Origin: Argyresthia goedartella
Taxonomy: Eukaryota; Arthropoda; Insecta; Lepidoptera; Argyresthiidae
Assembly (NCBI GenBank): GCA_949825045.1
Contig: OX463835.1
Location: 18,679,201-18,743,200, forward strand
Length of the DNA stretch: 64,000 nt
Direction of reading: 5' to 3'
The translations under genes were made by a program, and so were the position numbers. Below, in pieces: positions 33,028 through 42,900 of the stretch. The notes under the pieces were generated by a model. The model did no database searches and was not told the DNA's origin. It was given only the letters and a program-made list of their open reading frames with translations. How positions within the stretch are numbered: position 1 is the first letter of the stretch; each line of letters begins with the position of its first letter.

Positions 33028-33480
33028 ATGGACAAAGTAGAGAAAGCATCTTTCTCTGATCTTCCCGTCATAGAAGATAAATTGTCCAAGGTACACGTGG
33101 TCGAAACAGCGGATGGCGCTTCGAGCGCATCCAAAGATGGGAGTGAGAATGACGAAGTTACTATCAATCAGGAAGTCGACACTTATTTACGTAATTGCGT
33201 CGCCGCACGCTTGCAACATGCGCTTAAACGCGATCTTTCTGAGTTTGAGATCGAAGGAGATTCATCGTCGGCCAGTGATTTGATTCGAGATGAATTTCTT
33301 AAAAATAAGGAGAGCATAGTTATGAAACTGAAACCGGCCAGGTTGATCACACTTCCCGTAATACTATGTGATAGCAAAGGTGACATCATTAGAACCTCAA
33401 CCGCTAAGGGAAACGTCAGGGGTGTAGAAATTATCACCGACAAACTGGGCTTCGTGTTTATTGGCGGTACTAGGGTCTGA
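33028..33480 (+). CDS. Orphan ORF B, 150 residues, function unknown
   Basis: A complete open frame starts with MDKVEKASFSDLPVIEDKLS, has an acidic and serine-rich middle (SSASKDGSENDEV, EIEGDSSSASDLI), and ends with a hydrophobic strand-rich part (ITLPVILCDSKGDIIR, KLGFVFIGGTRV). It begins 25 bases after the truncated end of a LINE. I do not recognise a family. About 60 bases past the stop is an 11-A run (33543-33553). Being next to fragment A across a LINE insertion, it may belong to the same older locus. Confidence 0.45.
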   Translation: MDKVEKASFSDLPVIEDKLSKVHVVETADGASSASKDGSENDEVTINQEVDTYLRNCVAARLQHALKRDLSEFEIEGDSSSASDLIRDEFLKNKESIVMKLKPARLITLPVILCDSKGDIIRTSTAKGNVRGVEIITDKLGFVFIGGTRV

Positions 33481-34358
33481 GTGAGCGTAAGGTAGGGGGT
33501 CTTAACTCCTGCGCCCAGCTCACATCGGCGTCAAGAGAGACGTAAAAAAAAAAAGAAGCATACCGCACTGACAAGCGTCGCGCAGTCACTGTCGCCTCGC
33601 AACAATCGACACACAGTCAGAAGTTGTTCCGTGTTACGTCTCACCTCTAGTGAGTTATATCCAAGCATACTCAATATAAAAGCGGTTGGAAGATAAGGGT
33701 AGTACCCAAAGGGCCTGGCAGGCTATGGAAAGAGCAGTGGCCACTGTGAGATTTTCTGTTTTCTTTTTACACGTTTGTTCGTTACCATTTAACTAGGCTG
33801 CGCTCCAATTTACAGCCGGCTACCATGAATACTTTCCGAGATTTTGACAAAAACGTCAAATCTGCAGAGGTTATTTCAAAGTCTAATTTCTCCTAAGCTA
33901 TTGATTGTAGCCAGAATATTGAAACCAACTAGTATCTATGTACATTGAGTTAAATTATACTCTTATGTATTATTTACAAAAGAGTTGGTTGAAAAATTCC
34001 AGAAAAAAAACACATTTATTTTTTGACATTTATTTTTGACAGGTTCCTTGAAAGGCACACCCATGAAAATTATAATTCAAAACAAACAAACAAATATCTT
34101 TCAACACACCAAAAATTGTTTCATTCGGTTGGGTGCATCTACGCTAAAAATCGATCATTGTTCATATTGTAACATAAACATTTATTATAATATCCATGCG
34201 ATGCTCATATACGTTCTATTTCTAACTGTTGCTGATATCAAAAAAGGTTTGTTTACTTACTATCAAGGAGAACAACAAATGTCATTTTCTGACATATGTA
34301 TGAAGTTTGATTTTCTTATTTACTTATAAACAAATCGACACTTCAAGCTAAGCTTTTG
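33481..34358. other. Spacer with no recognised gene
   Basis: Holds the A-run at 33543, a GC-balanced stretch to about 33860, then AT-rich DNA. An open frame at 34036-34329 has no known motif. It includes the 5' flank of the SWIM transposase; I could not find its inverted terminal repeat. Confidence 0.4.
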
Positions 34359-37300
34359 ATGAAAAAGATGTCTTCTGACAAATGCAAATGTTGTTCTACG
34401 GTTCTCCGTAAAAAAACAGGAAAAAAGAAATTCATTCGTAATTCTAAAGAAGCATTGTTTTTTTCCGGTGCTCTCAATTAAATAGTTATAGAAAATGATA
34501 TTTTATGCGAGCCATGTCGAGTTTTGTATGCTTTCAGCATACAAAACTCACACGCTGATGTTAGCTGAATCTGATGCCATTATGGAACAATCAAGCAGTA
34601 CCAGCAGCTTAGCAGAAGCAAGTGGCAGTCGTTCAAACATAGATGATGAAGATGATTCTTGACAGCCTCCTGCTACTGCTGATGAACGTTTTGAAATCAG
34701 AATGCAGCGAGTAGTTTCCTCACATCGATATTGTTTCATTTGCAACTCTGTCTCGGACCTCCAAAGAGTGCCTTTAGATACATTCCGGAAGGAAACAGAT
34801 GTTGCCGAAGTCATTTGATAGGTAATTATTTGTTTGAAGAAGATTTATCATGACTGCGCGTAATTTCGTCATCAAGTAACGTTACTAATAACGAACTTAG
34901 CACATTTCTCAGAGCCCTCTCAGGTCAAAGAAATACATCTTTATTTGATAATTTAGGAAATTCTAGACTAAGTGATAAGGAGCTATATATATTTACCGGG
35001 TTATCATGGGATCAAACTCAAACTCAAACTCAAAAGTACTTTATTACTGTAGATATTTACATATACTTAGCAAACGTAATTTTTTGCCTCTTCTCTACAT
35101 TGGACCACTGTGGGAGAAGAAGGGCGTAGATACTCCCACAGATTTATTTTTAGATCTCTTTTAAAAATAGGTTGTGCTTAACTAATACAATTATGATTTA
35201 TTTTTATTTAATAAGCTGGAATAAATAATTACAAAATTATTAACAGCAAGGTCTGTGTTGAGCCAGATTAACCCCATACAGTCCTGTCATTTAAGTAATC
35301 TTGAACATTGTAATATCCCTTTTTCGACAAAGTCGCTTTAACATGCTTTTTAAATTGCTCAAATGGCAATTTCAAAATCTCCAGAGGTATCTTATTGTAG
35401 TAGAGAATGCACTGACCCTTGAAAGAATTGCTAACCTTCGCGAGTCTAAAACGGGGCGCACATAGTCTGTGATTATTTCTTAGGTTAACATTACAGCTGT
35501 CGCTAAGTTTGGAAAATGTTATAAGGTTCTTGCGTACATACATTATATTTTCGAAAATAAATTGACTAGCTACTGTAAGTATGTCAATTTCTTTAAAAAG
35601 CTCTCTTAAGGAGTCTGTTCGTTTTAAATTATAAATTGCTCGAATAGCTCTTTTCTGTAAAATAAAAATAGTTTGAATATCCGCTGCTTTCCCCCACAAC
35701 AAGATACCATAGGACATCACACTATGAAAGTAACTAAAATATACTAGCCTAGATGTAGCCACATCCGTGCTTTGTCTGATGTTCCTAACAGCGTAAGCCG
35801 CAGAACTTAATTTACCAGCCAATTTGTCTATGTGGCGTCCCCACTGCAATTTGCTATCAATGGTTATTCCAAGAAACTTCGTATCATTTACTAATTCTAA
35901 CGTGCTGTTGTCTAACACTAAACTGGTCTCAACTTGCCTGTCATTTGGAAGTGAGAATTTGATACACTTGGTTTTACCAGCGTTCAACAATAAATTATTA
36001 ACTGTGAACCAATTCAAGGTTAAAGACAATACACCATTAACATCATCAATCAGATTAACGACTTAACTATTTTGTTATCGTCTATGAGAAATACTACTAC
36101 TCGTAGTATTCAACAAGCATTAGTCATATTTCTCTTTAAACTCAGAACTGGGAATTCTAATGCTTTGATTGCTGGTTTATTTGGAGTAAAGAACAAACAA
36201 CAAATATCGAATATGTGGATGGATATATTACGCAGCTTCGAGAATGACATTTCATTTGGGTATACTTCAACTACTCGGGAAGAACTCATTGCTAATACAA
36301 CGACTACAGCCCGCAGATTGCTAGGTCTGCGTGATGACCAATTGGCGTTAATTTTTGATGGGACTTATGTTCGTCACGAAAAAAGCCAAAACAATGAATA
36401 TCAGAGAAAATCTTATTCAGTTCAAAAAAAGTACCGCTTTGCAAACCTCTTACGATTTGCACAACAAACGGGTTTCTTGTCAACTTTGCGGGACCCTATT
36501 ATGGTACACAGAATGATGCATCTATTATGAAATTGATGATGGAAGATAGTGATTTTCAATCTCTACTACGACCTGGTGATGTTTTCATTGTTGATCGTGG
36601 TTTCCGTGATGTGATTTCATATCTGAAAGAAAAGGGCTTTATTGTCCAAATGCCTGGTCTGCTAGGAAAAAGATCGCAACTTCCTACAATCGAAGCTAAT
36701 GAGTCTAGGCGAGTTACCAAAATACGTTGGGTGGTAGAAGCCGTTCATGGGGCTATTTGTCAGAAACACAAATTATTACATCATAGTCTCGATAACAAAA
36801 TTCTACCCAAGGTAAAATCTCTTTGTAAAGTTGTTGGGTTTTTGCATAATAGATATGGAAAAAGGCTAAACGGTCATACAGTCATCGAAGATGAAGTAAT
36901 TGATTTATGGAAAAAAGAATGAATATACCAAATACTTTAAGCGTCGAAGTAGAAACCATGAAATGGAATCGGCGTAAAACCGCATTGAGAACATTGTTGG
37001 CATCAGAAGTCCTAGATTTCCCGCGATTAACTGAGAACCAGTTAAAGTTATTATTTACTGGTATTTATCAGCTATCACAAGCTTTCTCATACTTAGCTGA
37101 ATTGATCGATGATGACAATAAAGTGAGCATTCAATACATAAAGGAAACGCCAAACATAATAAAATGTAATGTTAGATCTCGTCATCGAAATTCCAAATCA
37201 TACCGAGTATATGTAGAGTACATAGCAAACAGTACAGAAATTGAAGGGATGCGTCGATATTGCTGCGATTGTCCGAATGGGCTCAGGACTATAGGGTGTT

Positions 37301-37446
37301 GTTCGCACGTAGCAAGTGTTATTTATTTTTTAAGCCATAGAAGATTTCTTGCTAAAATATTGCGCCCTTCTCAAATATTGACAAAAATATTTTCTAATGA
37401 TGAAACAGTAGTCGTTGTCAATGATATGAGTGATGAGGATGACTAA
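34359..37446 (+). pseudogene. DDE transposase with zinc fingers and C-terminal SWIM finger, split by a LINE
   Basis: The N-terminal piece has KCKCCSTVLRKKTGKKKFI and CEPCRVLY (a first zinc-like module), then HRYCFICNSVSDLQ and EGNRCCRSHLIGNYLFEEDL (a second, THAP-like). After the LINE at 35012-36054 it continues with IFLFKLRTGNSNALIAGLFG (helix-turn-helix), DDQLALIFDGTYVRHEK (first Asp of a DDE_Tnp_4-type core), DVFIVDRGFRDVISYL (36577-36624) and RWVVEAVHGAICQKHKLL (acidic residue region), and ends with the SWIM finger CDCPNGLRTIGCCSH near 37262. Frames change at about 36470-36527 and 36907. It resembles IS5/Harbinger-related eukaryotic transposases of the ISL2EU/IS4EU kind; that assignment is tentative. 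Confidence 0.7.
35012..36054 (-). mobile_element. 5'-truncated LINE inserted in the SWIM transposase
   Basis: A tail of repeated CAAACT units (35012-35030) is followed by the same 3' untranslated sequence as at 2966-3214, then an intact 253-codon RT C-terminal frame 35268-36029 (NWFTVNNLLLNAGKTKCIKF, FLGITIDSKLQWGRHID, SYGILLWGKAADIQTIFILQ). The transposase reading frame resumes at about 36055 on the other side. It lacks the RT active site. Confidence 0.88.
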
Positions 37447-37938
37447 TAATTCTTTCATGTTTTTATTTTAAGTAAAATAGTAGTACATATAAGAAACTAT
37501 GTTATAACAAAAGTTACGAATACAATATTTTGTGTCTGTGCCTTCGCTTGACCCTTACGAGATAACCTCAAAACTCAAAACTCAAAACTCAAAACGTTTA
37601 TTCTGTAAATAGGCCACAAGGGCACTTTCACATGTCATTTCATTTCATTTTTTACAGAACATTTGGTATTATTATCATATTATCAGAAAAAAAAAAGTTT
37701 TTAATTATTGTTTCTGAGAGATGTAAAGAGTCTCAAATGTCATAATAAAATAATTAAAATATAAATAACAGAGATGTATAGTCTCTTTAGTCAATAATAC
37801 AATGATAATAGGAGATGTAAATGGTCCCCACAGTCAAGAGTTGTATAATTAAATTAATCTTTGGAGGTGTAAAAGGCCTCCAAGTGTCCAGTAAAAGAAA
37901 CTCTGGCAGTGAGGATGCTCAAAATTAATTAGAACAAT

Positions 37939-40870
37939 TCAGTCCCAAACATTTTTATCGTCTATGTACTCTTTAATACTGTAGTAAGCTTTAGAAATAA
38001 GCCTTTGCTTGATGTATTTCTTGAACTTAATAATTGATAGATCTGTCAAAGTGCTTGGGAGTTTATTGTAAAATCTTACACAATTACCCTTGAACGAGTT
38101 TTTTATTTTATGGAGCCGAGTAGTGGGCACTGCAAGTTTGTCCTTGTTTCTAGTATTAAAGTTATGTATATCACAGTTTCTTCGAAAGTTAACAATGTTC
38201 TTATGGACATACATAATATTCTCGTAAATATATTGACTATGGACTGTCAATATATTTACTTCTTTAAACTTATTTCTAAGAGAATCTCTATTATTCATTT
38301 TATAAATCGCACGAACAGCCCGCTTTTGCAGCACAAAAATAGTATTTATGTCAGCAGCACTGCCCCAGAGCAGAATACCGTAGGACATAATACTATGAAA
38401 ATAACTAAAATAAACTAATCTGGCTGTTTTTAAATCTGTCAAGTGACGGATTTTCCTGCATGCAAAAGCTGCAGAGCTCAGTCTGTTCGATAGCTTATCA
38501 ATATGTGGACCCCATTGGAGTTTGGAATCCAACGTTATACCTAGAAACACTGTGCTGGTTACCAATTCCAATTCCTCATTTTTAATTGTTATACATGTCT
38601 GATTATTTTTAACGTTAGTAGTAAGAAACTTAACACATTTAGTCTTTTTCTCATTTAATAGCAAATTATTAACATTAAACCAATTTACCACTCTTGATAT
38701 GGTATTGTTCACGTGATCATCAGTAGCGTGTTGGTTTCGCTTTGTTTTAAAAATAAGTGAGGTGTCATCAGCAAACAGTACCATATCATGACAGTCCCTT
38801 CCTAGATAGGGTAAGTCATTTATATAGATGAGGAATAGGAAGGGTCCCAATATTGAGCCCTGTGGCACGCCCAAAGAAACCAATGATCCTGGTGATCGTT
38901 CTCCGTTTACGTCTACCCTTTGTATTCTTCCGTTCAGATAAGATTTTAACAAATTCAATGACGTGTCTCTAACTCCATAATGATGTAATTTCCTGATCAA
39001 TGTTTCATGACAAACGCAATCAAAAGCCTTAGATAAGTCACAAAAAATGCCTAGGGCATCTTGTGACTCTTCCCAGGCATCAAAAATACTTTCAATGAAC
39101 TGAATTCCGGCATCTGTTGTTGAACGACCGCGAGTGAATCCAAACTGTTTGTTATGCATTAGCTTATTTGATTCAAAATGATGTAATAGCTGTGATAAGA
39201 TTAATTTCTCAAAAATTTTACTAAAAGTTGGTAGTATTGATATAGGTCTGAAATTGGTGGGGTCTTGAGTACTACCTGCTTTGAAGAGGGGAATTATCTT
39301 ACTTTGTTTCATTAAATCAGGAAATTCACCGCAGTCTATACAATTGTTGAAAATGACCGCTAGGTCAGGTGCAATTAATTCGATCAGGGATTTAACGACG
39401 TGAACAGAGAGTCCCCAAAGATCATTCGTTTTCTTAACATTTATCAATTTAAATGCCTTTACGACATCTGAACTTGTGACGTGCTTAAAATTCAAGTATG
39501 AAGCACACTCTGAGACATTATCTTTTAATATTGCAACAGCAGACAAAGGTGACGAATTTAAATACTTAGTCGTGGAAGCCGGTGCATTAGTAAAAAACGA
39601 TTCAAATTCAGTTGCAACTTCTAAGCTAGAACTCGTAAGCTGTCCATTGATTTTTAGTTCGTAATCGTGACTCGCTTTTTTACTACGACCGGCCTCCTCA
39701 TTAATTATTTTCCAAGTCGTTTTTATAACATCGGAACTATTCTTAATTTTACTACTCAGAAAATTACGTTTAGCTGTATGACAGTCTAATTTAAATTGTT
39801 TGGAGAACTGTTTGACTTGTTCTTTAAATTCGTCACTCATTCACGTCACGGTTCAACAACCGTCGTTCCTCATACAATGCATACAATGCTTGCCTGCGTT
39901 TATGCAACTCTGCAGTAGCCCACGTACTAAAGTCGTTTGAACCACTAACCACAACCGATTTTGAAGTGAATATCGCGCTGTACTGTTTCATAAAGGTTTC
40001 AAAGAATAAGTTATACATTATATTAGGAGACTGTTCAGCAGCCAAAAACGGTATTTCCTGGGCTTAAGAGTATCTCATTCTTTCTAACCGGTCAGCAGTT
40101 ACTGGCACAAACGAAATTTTCTTTTTAATGACAGGTTCTCTAATAGAATCAAATTGAAATAATTGACCTAAATGATCTGAATCCAATTCACTGATAACAC
40201 TTTTACTGATTGGAATAACATCAGTAAAAATGTTGTCAATGCATGTAGCACTAGTAGCAGTCACTCTTGTTGGCTCCATAAATAAATGGCTAAGCCTAAA
40301 TGATGAGAAAAGATTTATTAATCTAACGCTGAGAGTAGTTCTTTCTAACAGATTAACATTAAAGTCACCACATATAATTAATCGTTTCGTACTGTGTGAT
40401 GAAATAGTTAGGACGGATTCCATTATTTTCTCGAACATTTCAAAGTCGCTCAAGGGTGGCCTATAGACACATATAACGATGAACTGTTCTAATTCCACAG
40501 CTGCAAGTTCTATAGTTCGTTCAACAGATAAGGAAACAATGTCCTTACGTTCCTTGAATTTCATATGATTGTTTAGTATGATTAATGCCCCACCATGTAT
40601 TGAATTAAGTCTGGTGAACGAACTACCAACCTGGTGATCTTTAAAGCTAAACATAATTTCATTAATAGTTAACCAGTGCTCTGTTATGCACAAAATGTCA
40701 ATTTTATTACAATTTAAAAATAACTCTATTTGTAGATCTTTGCCTCTAATAAATTGAATATTCTGATGAACCAGGCTTATATACTTAGCATGTGAGCTTC
40801 CCTTATTCTTAGGGTTTTCTAATATACTAGAACATATGTTGCCAGAGCCTGGGTCCTCTGTTGTCCTATG
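37939..40870 (-). pseudogene. LINE ORF2: endonuclease and reverse transcriptase, two disabling mutations
   Basis: The endonuclease spans about 40840-40064: SLVHQNIQFIRGK, ITEHWL, VYRPPL, LIICGDFNVNLLE and the final SDHLGQ. The linker continues at 40045-39833 (FFETFMKQYSAIFTSKSVV). RT is 39840-37939: NFRPISILPTFSKIFEKLIL, KQFGFTRGRSTTDAGIQF, IFCDLSKAFDCV, the catalytic MVLFADDTSLIF, and the C-terminal SYGILLWGSAADINTIF. It has no RNase H. A TAA stop lies at 40064-40066 inside the endonuclease-linker frame, and a one-base shift at 39833-39840 separates linker and RT. It would nick target DNA and copy LINE RNA if intact. Confidence 0.9.
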
Positions 40871-40872
40871 AA

Positions 40873-41448
40873 CTAATTTAAATGCATCCTGTTATTCTGG
40901 TCTGATACCAGATTCATATTAGGCTGCTCAGTAAAAGCAGAGTTAGAAGCCAAATTTTTGGCTGTAATGTCATATAAATATAATAGTGACATAGCTATTT
41001 GTCGTTTACAATAATTTGAAAGGTAAAATGTACCTTTAGTCATAGTAAAATAATTACTAACATAATTGTTAGTGTCAATAATATCAAACTTATTATTATA
41101 TGTACATAAATTGTACATAGTTATATTCATATTATGTCTATATACATTTTCATTTTGTGTCAATTGGTTGCAGTAGGGAAATGTGAACAATATAATTTTT
41201 TTCACACTAAGACCATTCAATGTTTCATAAAATTTTATTAATTTTTTTTTGTTCACATCTCCCCTATTGCCCATGAAAATTATCAGTGTGGCACTGGCTG
41301 TGATAGTGCTGTCATTCAAAATTTGATTTATAATATTATCTACAGTGCTAAAAGGTGAGCAATTACTAATAACACTATGTCCCTTAGAGTATGAGTGGAG
41401 TGCTGAGCCCATGCCACTTCCAATCTCATCACAGTACATTATAATATC
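40873..41448 (-). CDS. LINE ORF1, C-terminal esterase-like part
   Basis: This is the downstream half of ORF1, cut off from its start by the LTR insertion at 41449-41452. It reads ASATLIIFMGNRGDVNKKKL, VKKIILFTFPYCNQL, then NKFDIIDTNNYVSNYF, and ends RMHLN. The order (hydrophobic strand, GNRGD, then a late D...) recalls the SGNH/GDSL esterase-like domain present in ORF1 of many CR1-group LINEs. The catalytic Ser block is not obvious: where GDS would be expected I read CDEIGSGMG. The stop overlaps the start of the ORF2 frame. Confidence 0.7.
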   Translation of the reverse strand, partial: DIIMYCDEIGSGMGSALHSYSKGHSVISNCSPFSTVDNIINQILNDSTITASATLIIFMGNRGDVNKKKLIKFYETLNGLSVKKIILFTFPYCNQLTQNENVYRHNMNITMYNLCTYNNKFDIIDTNNYVSNYFTMTKGTFYLSNYCKRQIAMSLLYLYDITAKNLASNSAFTEQPNMNLVSDQNNRMHLN

Positions 41449-41452
41449 AGGT

Positions 41453-41642
41453 TTTAGGAGTGTCAATAATATTCACTTAGTCTTTAGTATAGATCCTTTA
41501 TTACAGTTCAGCTTTACACGGTACACCTGGGATAACACAGAAGAGACAAGTTACTTAGAACGCGATTACGGAACGACTCACTCGCAAGCAGAGCGCACTC
41601 GCTACCACTGTTACATATTGCTGACATAAGCATGTCCCTACA
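41453..41642 (-). repeat. 3' LTR of CsRn1-like element
   Basis: 190 bp, identical to the other LTR; its outer end meets the AGGT duplication at 41449-41452. Confidence 0.93.
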
Positions 41643-41656
41643 CTCATCCCCCTCTT
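41643..41656 (-). promoter_or_regulatory. Polypurine tract, CsRn1-like element
   Basis: AAGAGGGGGATGAG on the minus strand directly precedes TGTAGGG of the 3' LTR; expected plus-strand DNA priming site. Confidence 0.8.
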
Positions 41657-42405
41657 AAAAAACAAAAATTTTACTTGAAATTTTTAACAATTACAAAACA
41701 TTATGCAAAAACTTACTTGACTGACTGTACTTTGAAACGTCCAATACAATGCAAAAATACCTGATACTATCTTTAATGATTCTGCTGACTCTAAGTTCTG
41801 AGCAACGCTGCAATGATAAACACTAATGCAAAACTGTATTCTGATTCTGAATGATGAAATATACCTTCTGTTAATATATATCGTGTTTCATTTGTTATTT
41901 ATAACAATGCTTATGCCTACATCCGTTTAACAAAACATTGTCTACATGTATTCCTTTCTAATTCAAAGATTAGAAATTACACTTGCAATTAAATACGTTA
42001 GTTAAAACTTGTTGGAATGAGTACCTCCTTGGCGTCATACTAAGTACACAATCCCACGAAAGTCCTACGTTGATACTCATTCCAACAATTACACATAAGT
42101 TGTATATCAATCAATACGTTATCAAACTTACTTGGGACGAAATACTGTAGTTATACAAAACTGAACTGAGGATAACCCACTTAAGTCTAACATAAAATAC
42201 TTTAGTACATTCCATATTAACTTGTGTGACACAAAAATAAACGTACACCTATTCATTTTTGTGTCCCCAAGCCAACGATACATACATATGCGGTACATGT
42301 GTTTCAATGCCCGACTTGAAATTCAATACATTGCAATACAATACAATACAATACTTTGCAAATACAATCAATAGAAAAAAAACTTACGAGACTACTTCGT
42401 AATCG
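41657..42405. other. 3' noncoding region of CsRn1-like element
   Basis: AT-rich, no gene. It has an exact 13-bp inverted repeat (GTTGGAATGAGTA at 42011-42023 and its complement at 42074-42086) and a run of CAATA units near 42320-42355. Confidence 0.7.
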
Positions 42406-42639
42406 CTACACACTTTGGGATGCTGCATTCATGTCCTTTCTAAACAATTTTCTTAGATGATTCTTGTAAAGTCTGAAGGCCACATACAAATACATAAGCA
42501 CTACAGCCACTGTCAGCACCATCAACATCACAAAATTACTATTAACTTTTGTTTCTACCTCTGTGATGCGCGGACTCGCGTTATTAGCTCCGTTTTGCGC
42601 AATGAGTATTTCCTCGTGCTTGCTTTGATTTCCACCCAT
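42406..42639 (-). CDS. Third small ORF: predicted myristoylated single-pass membrane protein
   Basis: The frame is open from 42678, but the ATG at 42639 gives MGGNQSKHEEILIAQ..., a good N-myristoylation signal (Met-Gly with Ser/Lys at positions 6-7). Residues of about 37-56 (SNFVMLMVLTVAVVLMYLYV) form one hydrophobic segment, followed by the basic tail RLYKNHLRKLFRK. Total length is 77 residues. It lies 260 bases downstream of pol in the same strand and before the 3' LTR, the place of an accessory or env-like gene. I know of no function. It could target particles to membranes. It is too small to be a normal envelope protein. Confidence 0.6.
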   Translation of the reverse strand: MGGNQSKHEEILIAQNGANNASPRITEVETKVNSNFVMLMVLTVAVVLMYLYVAFRLYKNHLRKLFRKDMNAASQSV

Positions 42640-42900
42640 TGTGTTCCAAAAAATAGCAATTTTGTTAACTCGATACAATTGATGCGCTATGGGCCCGATA
42701 AGTAACTCTTATCAATATTGCGGTAATAATGACGATTTACTCTCGCACAGCTATATTTAAACTATTGACTATTCTAATTAATGGTGCTGACCGCTGAGGT
42801 AAACATTTTTCTTACAACAACATCCGTCATTTAACATCTGACAAAATCCGTATTTAAACTATATTATTTTCTATTCAAAACTTATACCTATTGCGTGTGC

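Noticed and set aside
33660..33720. Possible inverted terminal repeat of the SWIM transposase (GATAAGGGTAG versus the sequence near 37550)
   Set aside because: Only about seven bases match, which is not more than chance.
37939..38945. Possible host RT-like gene
   Set aside because: The motif order, ORF1 partner and repeat tail show it is an ordinary LINE.
41345..41629. Plus-strand frame shared with 46901-47290
   Set aside because: It is the LTR read through on the wrong strand; its two copies are simply the two LTRs.
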